Below are positions 19,376-28,995 of a stretch of 46,626 nucleotides of DNA, one piece after another. Made by a program: the position numbers and the translations under genes. Position 1 is the first letter of the stretch. Each line of letters opens with the position of its first letter. The stretch is taken from NCBI GenBank assembly GCA_013201395.1, contig JABMJD010000015.1:1-46626 (forward strand), read 5' to 3'. The notes under the pieces are model-generated. The model did not search any database. It saw only the letters and a list, made by a program, of their open reading frames with translations, and was not told the DNA's origin. This DNA comes from Candidatus Syntrophopropionicum ammoniitolerans. GTDB taxonomy: Bacteria > Bacillota > Desulfotomaculia > Desulfotomaculales > Pelotomaculaceae.

Positions 19376-21037
19376 TTGAAAATCACTGTTGCGGAAGCCC
19401 TTATCCGGTGTTTGGAGCGGGAAGATGTGGAAATTGTTTTTGGCTACCCGGGTGGGGCAATATTACCTGTATATGATGCCCTGAACAAAACGGTGATCAA
19501 GCATGTCCTGGTTCGGCATGAACAGGGTGCTGCCCACATGGCGGACGGTTACGCCCGGGTTACGGGAAAGGTTGGGGTCTGTCTGGCTACATCTGGTCCC
19601 GGTGCCACAAATCTGGTCACCGGTATTGCCAATGCTTATATGGACTCGGTGCCGATGGTGGTGATCACCGGTCAGGTGGCAACCAGCATGGTGGGGACAG
19701 ATGCCTTTCAAGAAGTAGATATTACAGGCATTACTATCCCAATCACCAAGCACAATTATTTGATCAAAGAACCGGATCAGCTGCCGGCGGTAGTCAAAAA
19801 AGCATTCCTCCTGGCTTCCACCGGTCGTCCGGGTCCAGTATTGATCGACCTGCCTAAAGATGTAGCCCAGGCAAAAATAGACTTTAAATATCCCCAAAAA
19901 ACGGAATTACCCGGGTATAAACCGACTATCAAGGGGCATGCCGCCATGGTCCAGCAGGCTGCCAAACTAATGACCAAATCCCAGCGTCCGGTGATCTATG
20001 CCGGGGGAGGTGTGCGCACAGCCGACGCTGCATCGGAATTACTGCAATTGGCGGAAACTATTTGCGCGCCGGTGACCCACACCTTAATGGGCCTGGGCAG
20101 TTTTCCGGGTAATCACCCCCTTTTTCTTGGTATGCTGGGCTTGCACGGTACCCGTTATGCCAACCAGGCAGTGACGGAGTGTGACTGTCTGATTGCAGTG
20201 GGTGCTCGTTTTGATGACCGGGTAGTTTCTAATATTAGCGGGTTTGCACCTGCTGCCAAGATTATCCACATTGATATTGACCCTGCGGAAATCGGCAAAA
20301 ATGTTGTTACCCAGCTGCCTATTGTTGGTGATGTGAAGAATGTTCTTAAGGCTATTTTGCCCCACCTGGAAAAGAAAGAAAATATGGCCTGGGTGGATAG
20401 AATTATGCAGCTCAGGGAGAAAATGCCCCTGGGGTATGAACAGGATGGTATATTAAAACCGCAATTTGTAATTGAAAAACTAAACGAATTTAAAGATGAA
20501 AGTGCCATTGTGGTTACCGATGTGGGGCAGCACCAGATGTGGGCGGCCCAGTACATGCGTTTTAATGAACCACGCAGTTTTATATCATCGGGCGGCCTGG
20601 GGGCGATGGGCTTTTGCCTGCCTGCCGCTATTGGCGCCCAAATGGGGGCACCCCATAAACAGGTCATAGCGATAGTAGGTGACGGTGGTATTCAGATGAC
20701 TATGCAGGAGCTGGGTACTGCTGCTGAACAGAAGCTGCCACTAAAGATTTTCATATTGAACAACAACAGTCTTGGTATGGTTCGCCAGTTACAGGAGTAT
20801 TATTGTGACAGTAGATACATCGCTGTGGATTTTCAATTTAATCCTGACTTTGTGGAGTTAGGGCGTATTTACGGAATGGAAGGGTATACAGTCGAAACCC
20901 CGGAGAAGTTGCTGGAAATATTGCCGGGTGTGCTTGGTTCTACCGCACCGGTAATAGTTAACTGCATTGTTGACCGAGAGGAAGATGTGTTACCGATGGT
21001 TATGGACGGCTCCAACATCGACGAGGCGATCAGCTAG
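19376..21037 (+). CDS. ilvB: Acetolactate synthase large subunit, second divergent copy
   Basis: 553 aa, clearly homologous to the copy at 16128 over its length, with FGYPGG, catalytic Glu in RHEQGAAH, and the ThDP motif GDGGIQMTMQELGTAAEQK...NN. It differs at a key site: where ilvB copy one has RQWQ, this one has MVRQLQEYY (Leu472, codon 20789-20791). In studied enzymes that Trp favours 2-ketobutyrate as second substrate and is a herbicide-contact residue. No second regulatory subunit lies next to it; it follows ilvC by 49 bases and precedes leuA by 18. TTG start at 19376 after GGGGGGGAG. It could be specialised for acetolactate (valine/leucine) synthesis; another carboligase activity cannot be excluded. 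Confidence 0.88.
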   Translation: MKITVAEALIRCLEREDVEIVFGYPGGAILPVYDALNKTVIKHVLVRHEQGAAHMADGYARVTGKVGVCLATSGPGATNLVTGIANAYMDSVPMVVITGQVATSMVGTDAFQEVDITGITIPITKHNYLIKEPDQLPAVVKKAFLLASTGRPGPVLIDLPKDVAQAKIDFKYPQKTELPGYKPTIKGHAAMVQQAAKLMTKSQRPVIYAGGGVRTADAASELLQLAETICAPVTHTLMGLGSFPGNHPLFLGMLGLHGTRYANQAVTECDCLIAVGARFDDRVVSNISGFAPAAKIIHIDIDPAEIGKNVVTQLPIVGDVKNVLKAILPHLEKKENMAWVDRIMQLREKMPLGYEQDGILKPQFVIEKLNEFKDESAIVVTDVGQHQMWAAQYMRFNEPRSFISSGGLGAMGFCLPAAIGAQMGAPHKQVIAIVGDGGIQMTMQELGTAAEQKLPLKIFILNNNSLGMVRQLQEYYCDSRYIAVDFQFNPDFVELGRIYGMEGYTVETPEKLLEILPGVLGSTAPVIVNCIVDREEDVLPMVMDGSNIDEAIS

Positions 21038-21055
21038 TATGACAAGGGGGAAATT

Positions 21056-22612
21056 ATGAGCCGACGTGTGTATATTTTTGATACGACATTAAGAGACGGG
21101 GAGCAATCACCTGGTGTGAGCCTGACTGTGGGTGAAAAGGTTCAGATAGCCAGGCAGCTGGCCAGGCTGGGTGTGGACATCATTGAAGCGGGTTTTCCCA
21201 TTTCTTCACCGGGAGACTTTAGCTCCGTCGGCGCCATTGCGCGGGCAGTTAAAGGGGTTACGGTAGCGGGTTTGGCCCGGGCCGAGTTTCGGGATATAGA
21301 CCGGGCCTGGGAAGCGGTGCGCCATGCCGAACAGGCCCGGATACACACTTTTATTGCTACCTCAGACATCCATTTAAAATACAAGCTGCGTATGAGCAGG
21401 GAGCAGGTACTGGAGGCAGTTGTAGCTGCCGTCAAAAGAGCTAAGTCATACACGAGCGACGTTGAATTTTCTGCCGAGGATGCCTCACGCAGCGACTTTG
21501 ATTTTCTCTGCCGGGTTTTAGAGGCAGCCATAGAGGCCGGGGCTACTACTGTAAATATCCCCGATACGGTTGGTTATGCTATTCCCAGCGAATGGGGTCG
21601 TTTAATTAATGATATTTGCTCACAGGTTGCGGGAATAGAAAAGGCTGTTGTCAGTGTCCACTGCCATAACGATTTGGGCCTGGCGGTGGCCAACTCTCTT
21701 GCTGCCATAGTAAATGGCGCCCGACAGGTGGAGGGGGCCATAAACGGTATCGGCGAGCGAGCCGGTAATGCTGCTATTGAGGAAGTGATTATGGCCCTGC
21801 ATACCCGGAAAGACAATCTTGGCTTTCACACCGGTGCCCACACGGAAGAAATCTACCGCACCAGCAGGCTGGTCAGCACACTAACCGGTATGAAAGTGCA
21901 GGCGAACAAGGCCATAGTTGGTGATAACGCCTTTGCCCATGAAGCCGGTATTCACCAGGACGGTATGTTGAAAGAACGTACCACCTATGAAATCATGAAC
22001 CCGGCTATGATTGGTATCAGCAGGAGTAATTTAGTGCTGGGTAAACACTCCGGGCGGCATGCTTTCCGCCAGCGCCTTGAGGATATGGGTTATTATCTTT
22101 CCGGAGAGGAGCTGGACGGCGCCTTCGCCGGATTTAAAAAACTATCTGACAAAAAGACATGTATTACTGTTGAGGATATTGAAGCTATTGTAGAAGAACA
22201 GATCAGCGCTCTCCCTCATTCATATATCCTGGAATATCTGCATATCTCCAGCGGTACCGCCGTTGTACCTACGGCCACAGTAGGCTTGAAATGGGAAGGG
22301 CAGCTTTTTGAAGAAGCAGCCTGCGGCAACGGCCCGGTAGATGCCATCTGCAAGGCTGTAGATAAAATTACCGGCATTAGCTGTACCATGATCAACTGGG
22401 GGATCAACGCTGTTACATCGGGTAAGGATGCACTGGGTGACGTTAATCTGAAAATCACCACTGATGGCATAAAGGTTTTTCTCGGTCGCGGTATTAGTAC
22501 CGACGTCTTGGAGGCTAGTGCCAAGGCCTATGTAAACGCGGTAAATAAATTGGTCCATATGAATCGGATAGCTGCTGAAGGAAGGGTTGGAACAAAAGAG
22601 GTGGAAAACTGA
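21056..22612 (+). CDS. leuA: 2-isopropylmalate synthase
   Basis: Condenses acetyl-CoA and 2-ketoisovalerate, first leucine step. DRE-TIM metallolyase start ([13 protein letters not shown]) with metal-binding [13 protein letters not shown] and the NGIGERAGN motif, then a C-terminal LeuA regulatory domain (about residues 380-510) for leucine feedback. 518 aa is the normal long form. ATG 21056 after AAGGGGGAAA. Its stop overlaps the leuC ATG by one base. Confidence 0.95.
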   Translation: MSRRVYIFDTTLRDGEQSPGVSLTVGEKVQIARQLARLGVDIIEAGFPISSPGDFSSVGAIARAVKGVTVAGLARAEFRDIDRAWEAVRHAEQARIHTFIATSDIHLKYKLRMSREQVLEAVVAAVKRAKSYTSDVEFSAEDASRSDFDFLCRVLEAAIEAGATTVNIPDTVGYAIPSEWGRLINDICSQVAGIEKAVVSVHCHNDLGLAVANSLAAIVNGARQVEGAINGIGERAGNAAIEEVIMALHTRKDNLGFHTGAHTEEIYRTSRLVSTLTGMKVQANKAIVGDNAFAHEAGIHQDGMLKERTTYEIMNPAMIGISRSNLVLGKHSGRHAFRQRLEDMGYYLSGEELDGAFAGFKKLSDKKTCITVEDIEAIVEEQISALPHSYILEYLHISSGTAVVPTATVGLKWEGQLFEEAACGNGPVDAICKAVDKITGISCTMINWGINAVTSGKDALGDVNLKITTDGIKVFLGRGISTDVLEASAKAYVNAVNKLVHMNRIAAEGRVGTKEVEN

Positions 22613-23874
22613 TGCCGATGACAATTACTGAAAAAATCCTGGCTGCCCATGCCGGTAAGGATCAGGTAGTACCAGGTGAATTAATCAATGCTAAAATTGA
22701 TTTGGCTTTGGGAAATGACATTACTGCGCCGGTGGCCATTAGGGAATTTAATAAAATAGGGGCTGAGGATATTTTTGACCGGGAACGAATAGCCCTTGTT
22801 CCCGACCATTTTACCCCAAATAAAGATATCCAGTCAGCCGAACAAGCGAAAATAATTAGGAATTTTGCCTGTAAACACAAGATAGTTAATTATTTTGATG
22901 TGGGCAGGATGGGTATTGAACACTGTCTGCTGCCGGAGCAGGGATTAGTTGGTCCCGGTGATCTGGTAATTGGAGCAGATTCTCATACCTGTACCTACGG
23001 CGCCCTGGGCGCTTTTTCTACAGGTATGGGCAGCACCGACATTGCGGCCGCCATGGCTCTGGGTGAAACCTGGTTGAAGGTTCCCGAATCTATAAAATTT
23101 GTTTTCGAAGGGGAATTAAAACCATGGGTTAGTGGCAAGGATTTGATCCTGCGCATTATCGGTGACATTGGTGTAGATGGTGCTTTGTACCGGGCTATGG
23201 AATTCACTGGTTCTACTATTGAAAACCTTTCGATAGACGGGCGTTTTACCATGTGCAACATGGCTATTGAGGCCGGAGCAAAAAACGGTATCATTCCGCC
23301 CGATGAGATCACCAGGGCCTATGTGGAAAGACGGTGTCGCCGGCCCTTTAAATTTTATCACAGCGACCCGGATGCCAAATACGCTCAGGTTTACAGGTAC
23401 GATGCCACTGAGATCGAACCCCAGGTAGCTTTCCCTCATATGCCGGAAAATAGCCGCCCCGTCAGTGAGGCCGGTTATGTGGAGATAGATCAATCGGTGA
23501 TTGGTTCATGCACAAACGGGCGCATTGAAGACCTGCGGGTAGCGGCAAAGGTGCTGAAAGGGAAACAGGTTCATAAAAATGTACGTCTGATCATTCTACC
23601 GGGGACACAGGATATTTATCTGCAGGCCCTCAAGGAAGGGCTAATTGAGGTGTTTATCAAGGCCGGTGCCGCCGTCAGCACACCTACTTGTGGTCCCTGC
23701 CTGGGCGGTCATATGGGTATCCTGGCCAGTGGTGAGCGCTGCATTGCCACAACCAACCGCAATTTTGTCGGTAGGATGGGGCACCTGGAAAGCGAAATCT
23801 ATTTGTCCAATCCGGCGGTTGCAGCAGCTTCTTCCATTAGGGGACGTATTGTTGGTCCGTGGGAGGTGGAATAA
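22612..23874 (+). CDS. leuC: 3-isopropylmalate dehydratase large subunit
   Basis: Aconitase-family 4Fe-4S enzyme isomerising 2- to 3-isopropylmalate; the same enzyme is expected to act on citramalate. Cluster ligands Cys300 (IGSCTNGR), Cys360 and Cys363 (CGPCLGGH) are present. 420 aa is the short LeuC/HacA type found in archaea and clostridia, which pairs with a separate small subunit. Start at ATG 22612, 7 bases past AGAGGTGG; a second ATG at 22618 is less well placed. Confidence 0.95.
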   Translation: MPMTITEKILAAHAGKDQVVPGELINAKIDLALGNDITAPVAIREFNKIGAEDIFDRERIALVPDHFTPNKDIQSAEQAKIIRNFACKHKIVNYFDVGRMGIEHCLLPEQGLVGPGDLVIGADSHTCTYGALGAFSTGMGSTDIAAAMALGETWLKVPESIKFVFEGELKPWVSGKDLILRIIGDIGVDGALYRAMEFTGSTIENLSIDGRFTMCNMAIEAGAKNGIIPPDEITRAYVERRCRRPFKFYHSDPDAKYAQVYRYDATEIEPQVAFPHMPENSRPVSEAGYVEIDQSVIGSCTNGRIEDLRVAAKVLKGKQVHKNVRLIILPGTQDIYLQALKEGLIEVFIKAGAAVSTPTCGPCLGGHMGILASGERCIATTNRNFVGRMGHLESEIYLSNPAVAAASSIRGRIVGPWEVE

Positions 23875-23877
23875 CAG

Positions 23878-24369
23878 ATGGAAATTAGAGGAAAGTCCTG
23901 GAGGTTTGGCTCTGATGTTGATACCGACGCCATTATTCCGGCCCGCTATCTGAATACATCAGACCCGGCCGAACTGGCCGCACATTGTATGGAGGGCGCT
24001 GTTCCCTCCTTTCCATCGGGCTTCAAGACTGGTGACATCTTTGTAGCGGGCAAAAATTTTGGTTGTGGTAGTTCCCGGGAACATGCCCCAATAGCAATTA
24101 AGGCTGCCGGAGTTTCCTGTGTCATCGCCGGCACTTTCGCCCGCATTTTTTACCGCAACGCCTTTAACATCGGTCTGCCCATATTTGAATCAGTGGAGGC
24201 GGCGGAGGATATACTTGAGGGCGACGAACTGGCGGTAGCAGCGGATACAGGTGTAATTACCAACCTGACCACAGGTAAAACCTATGCATCTGCTCCGGTG
24301 CCCCCCTTTATGCAGGAGATAATTGCTGCCGGTGGCCTGATCAACTATGTTGCTAATAAATTTAAATAA
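23878..24369 (+). CDS. leuD: 3-isopropylmalate dehydratase small subunit
   Basis: Swivelling domain partner of LeuC. Typical motifs [15 protein letters not shown] near the start, [12 protein letters not shown] for substrate and phosphate binding, and [15 protein letters not shown]. 163 aa, normal for the short type. Begins 3 bases after the leuC stop. Confidence 0.95.
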   Translation: MEIRGKSWRFGSDVDTDAIIPARYLNTSDPAELAAHCMEGAVPSFPSGFKTGDIFVAGKNFGCGSSREHAPIAIKAAGVSCVIAGTFARIFYRNAFNIGLPIFESVEAAEDILEGDELAVAADTGVITNLTTGKTYASAPVPPFMQEIIAAGGLINYVANKFK

Positions 24370-24428
24370 ATTTGCTCAAAATTTATCTGCCCAATCTTGT
24401 GAAATCATTGTTACAGAAAGGATCTGTT

Positions 24429-25508
24429 ATGTACAAAATTGCTGTTTTGCCCGGTGACGGGGTGGGAACAGAAGTTACTGCCCAGGCAGTGAGAGTTTTG
24501 CAGGCGGTGGGAAACTGTTTTCAAAAAGAATTCGCGTTTACAGAAGGCCTGGTTGGCGGGGCGGCCTATGATGCTACAGGAAGTCCCTTGCCAAAAGAAA
24601 CACTGGAGTTGTGCCTGGCCAGTGATGCCATCCTATTTGGTGCAGCCGGGGGTGCGAAATGGGACTCCTTACCCGCCCATTTGCGTCCTGAGGCAGGCGG
24701 AATTCTTTCCCTGCGAAAGGAACTTGGTCTTTTTGCCAACCTGCGTCCGGTGATGGTTTTTTCATCACTAGAAAACGCCTCAACCCTCAAGCCGGAAGTT
24801 GTAGCCGGGATAGATCTGATAATTGTACGGGAACTGACAGGCGGTCTCTACTTTGGGGAAAAATACAGGGAGGATCTGCCGGACGGGGGCACAAAGGTTG
24901 TGGACACCTTAGAGTATACCTCTGCTGAAATAGAGCGGATTATCCGGGTGGCTTTTGACCTGGCCGGTAAAAGGCAGGGCAAGGTAACCTCTGTGGATAA
25001 AGCCAATGTACTGGAAAGTTCCCGCCTGTGGCGGGAAATAGCCACCGCAGTGGGACGTGATTATCCGGATATCAGTTTGAACCATATGTATGTGGACAAC
25101 TGTGCTATGCAACTAATAAGGAATCCGGGGCAGTTCGATGTGTTGGTAACGGAAAACATGTTTGGGGATATTCTCAGTGACCAGGCTTCGGTTTTATCCG
25201 GTTCCCTGGGCATGTTGGCCTCGGCAAGCCTGGGCGGCCAAACCGCCCTTTATGAGCCGGTGCATGGTTCTGCACCGGATATTGCCGGGCAGCAGCTGGC
25301 CAATCCGATCGCTTCTATTCTTTCTGCCGCCATGCTCCTGCGTTTTTCATTTAATCTGGATGAAGAAGCAAGCTGCATTGAAAAGGCGGTTACCAGCGTG
25401 CTTAACCAGGGATACCGGACCGCAGATTTAATGGAACAGGGCAAAACCAGAGTGAACACCGTTGAAATGGCAGATTTGATCATAGAACAGATTGAAAGTG
25501 GAAAGTAG
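24429..25508 (+). CDS. leuB: 3-isopropylmalate dehydrogenase
   Basis: NAD-dependent oxidative decarboxylation of 3-isopropylmalate, and in this setting of 3-methylmalate from the citramalate route. PGDGVGTEV at the N-terminus, catalytic ENMFGDILSDQAS and the GSLGMLASASLG/HGSAPDIAG substrate-cofactor segments. The frame is open to 24372, but ATG 24429 has AAAGGATC before it and gives the usual MYKIAVLPGDG start (359 aa). Oddity: the last codons and the stop lie within a heptamer repeat array (from 25493), so the C-terminal ESGK and the stop codon are repeat-encoded. Confidence 0.95.
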   Translation: MYKIAVLPGDGVGTEVTAQAVRVLQAVGNCFQKEFAFTEGLVGGAAYDATGSPLPKETLELCLASDAILFGAAGGAKWDSLPAHLRPEAGGILSLRKELGLFANLRPVMVFSSLENASTLKPEVVAGIDLIIVRELTGGLYFGEKYREDLPDGGTKVVDTLEYTSAEIERIIRVAFDLAGKRQGKVTSVDKANVLESSRLWREIATAVGRDYPDISLNHMYVDNCAMQLIRNPGQFDVLVTENMFGDILSDQASVLSGSLGMLASASLGGQTALYEPVHGSAPDIAGQQLANPIASILSAAMLLRFSFNLDEEASCIEKAVTSVLNQGYRTADLMEQGKTRVNTVEMADLIIEQIESGK

Positions 25509-25555
25509 AAAGCTGAAAGTGGAAGGCAGAAAGTAGAAGGCGGAAAGCAGAAGGC
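25493..25555 (+). repeat. Heptamer array 1, purine-rich (NGAARGY)
   Basis: Nine consecutive 7-base units of form NGAARGY (TGAAAGT, GGAAAGT, AGAAAGC, TGAAAGT, GGAAGGC, AGAAAGT, AGAAGGC, GGAAAGC, AGAAGGC). The first units are the 3' end of leuB, including its TAG stop. Purine-only strand. Confidence 0.9.
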
Positions 25556-25572
25556 GGGAAGGTTGGACAGGG

Positions 25573-25797
25573 GATGTGGTTGCTGTTTGAGCCTTTATGA
25601 GTCAGGAGTCAATTTAGAGGGACTAGGACAGGGGAACGGGGACACACCTCTGTTTGGAGATTGGCTTTGATGCCGAGGAATGTCCCCGATTATATGGGGC
25701 CGGGCGTTGTCGCCGGGTTATGTCCCCGATTATATTGGCGCCGAGTTATGTCCCCCAAATCAGCAGGGCTTACAAAAGCAGGCGACATCGCGCCCGC
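25573..25797 (+). repeat. 225-bp direct repeat, copy 1
   Basis: Identical by eye over all 225 bases to 26108-26332. Contains GGGGACA (25638-25644) and three TGTCCCC copies (25681, 25721, 25749), two of them in the longer word TGTCCCCGATTATAT, so it can fold by GGGGACA/TGTCCCC pairing. Short open frames inside have no ribosome site and are not called as genes. Resembles the non-autonomous, palindrome-bearing repeats associated with REP-type (Y1 transposase) elements; that link is inferred, no transposase is present. Confidence 0.92.
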
Positions 25798-26049
25798 ATT
25801 CAAAGAGCGAATGACCCCGAGGAAAAGCGAGGGAACTGTTTGAGCCGCGAAAGCGGCGAGTTGTCCCGAGCCCGAAGGGGAGAGAGCTCGGACAATGATA
25901 GGGGGCACGCGGAGCCGCTTTGTAAACCTGCCGATAATAGTCGTTGGTGATTGGTGGTTGGTGGTTAGTGGTTGGTCACCCGGGGAGGGGTTCCCAAACA
26001 AGGAACCAGGACAGGGGAATGGGGACACGGTCTTGGTTGGGGGTCAGTT
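25798..26049 (+). repeat. Spacer between the two 225-bp repeats, with hairpins and a partial third copy
   Basis: No gene. Contains GCCGC-GAAA-GCGGC, an imperfect TTGTCC(C)GAGC / GCTCGGACAA stem around 25861-25895, and a second partial occurrence of the GGACAGGGGAAYGGGGACAC word near 26010-26029. Looks like mobile-element debris. Confidence 0.6.
25944..25978 (+). repeat. Heptamer array 2 (TTGGTGG type)
   Basis: Five 7-base units: TTGGTGA, TTGGTGG, TTGGTGG, TTAGTGG, TTGGTCA. A different heptamer from the purine arrays but the same period. Confidence 0.85.
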
Positions 26050-26098
26050 GGAAAGTAGAAGGCAGAAGGTTGAAAGTGGAAAGCGAAGGGCAGAAGGC
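26050..26098 (+). repeat. Heptamer array 3, purine-rich (NGAARGY)
   Basis: Seven 7-base units (GGAAAGT, AGAAGGC, AGAAGGT, TGAAAGT, GGAAAGC, GAAGGGC, AGAAGGC), like array 1, ending 9 bases before the second 225-bp copy. Confidence 0.88.
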
Positions 26099-26107
26099 AG
26101 GAAAACA

Positions 26108-26332
26108 GATGTGGTTGCTGTTTGAGCCTTTATGAGTCAGGAGTCAATTTAGAGGGACTAGGACAGGGGAACGGGGACACACCTCTGTTTGGAGATTGGC
26201 TTTGATGCCGAGGAATGTCCCCGATTATATGGGGCCGGGCGTTGTCGCCGGGTTATGTCCCCGATTATATTGGCGCCGAGTTATGTCCCCCAAATCAGCA
26301 GGGCTTACAAAAGCAGGCGACATCGCGCCCGC
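26108..26332 (+). repeat. 225-bp direct repeat, copy 2
   Basis: Perfect copy of 25573-25797, offset 535 bases. Like copy 1, it is preceded by a purine heptamer array, so the duplicated unit is array plus 225-bp block. Ends 35 bases before the cimA start. Confidence 0.92.
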
Positions 26333-26367
26333 GACATAATTTTATTTTCAGAATGGTGTGAGCAAAA

Positions 26368-28002
26368 ATGAGGTTTATTCAAATCTACGATACCACACTA
26401 CGTGATGGTGCACAGGCGGAAGGGATTTCCTATTCCTGCGAAGACAAAATCAAAATAGCCCAGTACTTGGATAGAATGGGCTTTCATTATATTGAAGGGG
26501 GTTGGCCCCTTTCTAACCCCAAGGATCTGGAGTTTTTTACCTCGATTCGGGGGTACAACTTTAAAAACGCCAGACTGGCAGCCTTTGGCGCCACCCGAAA
26601 GGCGGGAACAATGGCCGAGAATGATGCTAATATTAAATCTATCCTGGATACAGGTGCACAGGTGGCCACCATCTTCGGCAAATCATGGGACTTTCATGTG
26701 ACAAAGGCCCTGCGTATTACCCTGGAAGAAAACCTGAATATGATTAGGGATACCATCGCTTACTTAAAAAGAAGTGGCCTCGAAGTAATCTACGATGCAG
26801 AACATTTTTTCGATGCCTGCAAGGCCAATCCGGAATATGCGATGAGTACAATTGAAGCAGCAAAAGCCGGCGGAGCCTCAACAGTTGTTTTGTGCGACAC
26901 CAACGGTGGGAGCCTGCCTTTAGAAATAAAGGATCTGGTAGAGCTGGTTGTAAACAGGCTGGATATTCCAGTGGGGATCCACGCCCATAATGATACCGAT
27001 GTAGCTGTGGCCAACTCTATGATGGCTGTGCAGGCGGGCGCCGTACAGGTACATGGCACCGTAAACGGGTATGGTGAGAGATGCGGCAACGCCAACCTTT
27101 GTTCAGTCATACCTAACCTGACCCTCAAATGCGGGTTGGAAACCATTCCCCGGGAAAATATCGGCCGTTTAACAGAAATGTCCCGTTTTGTCAGTGAGGT
27201 AGCTAATATTAACCCTTACATCCACCAACCCTATGTGGGGCATAGCGCCTTTGCTCATAAGGGTGGTGTGCATGTGAGCGCCCTCCTAAAAGATTCCCGG
27301 TCATATGAACACATAGCCCCGGAACTAGTGGGCAACCGCCGCCGGGTGTTGGTTTCTGAGCTGTCGGGGATTTCCAACATGTTGTATAAATATAAAGAGC
27401 TAAATGTTAATATTGATGGGCGCAGCCGGGAAGGAAAGCGCATTTTGGAAGAAATCAAGGATATGGAGAATAGGGGTTTTCAATTCGAAGGGGCGGAAGG
27501 GTCCTTTGAACTAATGCTCAGGAAGGCCTATGATGGGTATGTGGAGCCTTTTATTCTGGAATCCTTGCGATTGATAGTAGAGGTTAAGCAGGACGGCGGC
27601 GCCTATTCTGAAGCAATTATCAAAATGAGGGTGGGCGAGGAAGTCGTGCATACCGCTGCAGAAGGCAACGGACCGGTAAATGCACTGGACAACGCCCTAA
27701 GAAAAGCCCTGGAAAGCTTTTTCCCGTGCATCCGATCCATGCGTCTTACCGACTATAAAGTTAGGGTGATTGATGAAAGTGACGGCACCGGGGCGATTGT
27801 GCGCGTGCACATTGAAACCGGAGATGGGATTAGAACCTGGGGCACGGTGGGAGTTTCGGAAAATATCATCGAGGCCAGTTGGCAGGCCCTGGCGGATAGC
27901 CTGGCTTTCGGCTTATTGAAAGGTGAGCAATTTGTTGAAAACAATACCGGTGAAATTACCGCTAATCAGCCGGCAGATGATAAATATGACCGGCTGGTGT
28001 AA
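26368..28002 (+). CDS. cimA: (R)-citramalate synthase
   Basis: Condenses pyruvate and acetyl-CoA to citramalate, giving 2-ketobutyrate for isoleucine through LeuCDB without threonine deaminase. DRE-TIM fold with YDTTLRDGAQAEGIS (the A-Q-A-E-G variant typical of the CimA branch rather than EQSPG of LeuA), metal-binding HAHNDTDVAVANS, NGYGERCGN, GHSAFAHKGGVHVSA, and a C-terminal regulatory domain from about residue 400. 544 aa fits this family. ATG 26368 has a weak ribosome site (GGTGTGAG). It lies 859 bases from leuB beyond the repeat region; the Ile specifier of the upstream T-box fits its role. Homocitrate synthase is a less likely alternative. Confidence 0.9.
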   Translation: MRFIQIYDTTLRDGAQAEGISYSCEDKIKIAQYLDRMGFHYIEGGWPLSNPKDLEFFTSIRGYNFKNARLAAFGATRKAGTMAENDANIKSILDTGAQVATIFGKSWDFHVTKALRITLEENLNMIRDTIAYLKRSGLEVIYDAEHFFDACKANPEYAMSTIEAAKAGGASTVVLCDTNGGSLPLEIKDLVELVVNRLDIPVGIHAHNDTDVAVANSMMAVQAGAVQVHGTVNGYGERCGNANLCSVIPNLTLKCGLETIPRENIGRLTEMSRFVSEVANINPYIHQPYVGHSAFAHKGGVHVSALLKDSRSYEHIAPELVGNRRRVLVSELSGISNMLYKYKELNVNIDGRSREGKRILEEIKDMENRGFQFEGAEGSFELMLRKAYDGYVEPFILESLRLIVEVKQDGGAYSEAIIKMRVGEEVVHTAAEGNGPVNALDNALRKALESFFPCIRSMRLTDYKVRVIDESDGTGAIVRVHIETGDGIRTWGTVGVSENIIEASWQALADSLAFGLLKGEQFVENNTGEITANQPADDKYDRLV

Positions 28003-28071
28003 AGATAATAGGATAAAAACCTGCTGTGCAGCATCCAACAAAATATAAAGATTTCCTGCAGGAAACAACTT

Positions 28072-28106
28072 CCCGCCCCCGAAATAAGGTATTGCGGGTT
28101 TTTGTA
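28072..28106 (+). terminator. Probable terminator after cimA
   Basis: CCCGC ... GCGGG with a long loop followed by TTTTTG, about 70 bases after the cimA stop. A perfect 14-base palindrome TTTCCTGCAGGAAA lies just upstream (28052-28065). A TATAAT at 28108-28113 could be the -10 box for cdaA, but no good -35 was found. Confidence 0.5.
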
Positions 28107-28152
28107 ATATAATGGAGACACAATATTCTTCAAACCATAGGGGGGCTTACCC

Positions 28153-28989
28153 TTGGAGCAGTTCTGGCTCCCAAGCCTGGATTATTTAAAAGCAATTTTA
28201 CGGTTTAATCTTAGCAGTGTCATAGACATCTTGATCGTTGCCTATCTAATGTACAGGCTAATGCTGTTGATCAAAGGCACCAGGGCGGTACAGCTGCTCA
28301 AAGGTCTGGCTGTTTTACTGGTTATTACTGCTTTTGCCAGCCTGTTTAACCTTTACACCATCAATTGGCTTCTCGGCAAGTTAATGACTGCGCTGGTAGT
28401 GGCCCTGCCGATTGTGTTCCAGCCGGAGCTTAGACGAGCTCTGGAAAAACTGGGACGTGGTAAATTTTTAAACCATAGCTCTCTTGCCTTTTATGGTGAT
28501 GCCGAACAGTCTAAAATTAATGCCGAGATTGCCAGGGCAGCCACCGTATTGTCCAAAAACAAGATGGGTGGACTAATCATTATTGAAAGAGAAACGGGCC
28601 TGGGTGAATATGTTGATACGGGCGTCAAGATAGATGGTTTGGTCGGCACTGAATTTCTAGTAAACATTTTTGTCCCGAGAACACCGTTGCATGATGGGGC
28701 AGTAATCATCAGGGGTGGCCGTGTGTCGGCGGCAGCCTGTTTTCTACCATTAAGTGAAAACCCTCACCTTTCCACTGATCTGGGTACGAGGCACCGGGCG
28801 GGGATAGGCATTACCGAGCACTCAGATGCAGTAGCGGTAATTGTTTCAGAGGAAACAGGAATAGTTTCACTGGCTGTTGAGGGGAACCTTTTTAGACATA
28901 TGGAAGAACCTGATCTAGTAAAAAAGCTGGCTGAACTTTTACCCGACCGGCCCAGCCATTCACTGCCGGCATTACTGCTCAGGAGGTAG
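28153..28989 (+). CDS. cdaA: Diadenylate cyclase CdaA
   Basis: Makes c-di-AMP from two ATP at the membrane. About three N-terminal membrane helices (residues 18-90), then the DAC domain with catalytic D181-G182-A183 (LHDGAVI) and R213-H214-R215 (GTRHRAG). 278 aa, usual size. TTG start at 28153 with AGGGGGG upstream. Forms the conserved cdaA-cdaR-glmM operon with the two following genes, where CdaR and GlmM regulate its activity. Confidence 0.95.
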   Translation: MEQFWLPSLDYLKAILRFNLSSVIDILIVAYLMYRLMLLIKGTRAVQLLKGLAVLLVITAFASLFNLYTINWLLGKLMTALVVALPIVFQPELRRALEKLGRGKFLNHSSLAFYGDAEQSKINAEIARAATVLSKNKMGGLIIIERETGLGEYVDTGVKIDGLVGTEFLVNIFVPRTPLHDGAVIIRGGRVSAAACFLPLSENPHLSTDLGTRHRAGIGITEHSDAVAVIVSEETGIVSLAVEGNLFRHMEEPDLVKKLAELLPDRPSHSLPALLLRR

Positions 28990-28995
28990 GCACAT

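Noticed and set aside
19376-21037. Second ilvB as glyoxylate carboligase or other ThDP enzyme
   Set aside because: Extensive match to the first ilvB, the catalytic Glu is kept, and it lies between ilvC and leuA; acetolactate synthase remains the best call in spite of the Trp to Leu change.
25493-26332. CRISPR array
   Set aside because: Repeats are period-7 tandem arrays and one large duplication, not 25-37 base repeats with unique spacers; no cas genes.
25573-26332. Complete insertion sequence
   Set aside because: No transposase frame and no terminal inverted repeats flanking the pair; only palindromic words and debris are visible.
25654-26371. Short open frames inside the 225-bp repeats
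   Set aside because: Same peptide in both copies because the DNA is duplicated; no ribosome site, atypical composition; treated as non-coding repeat.
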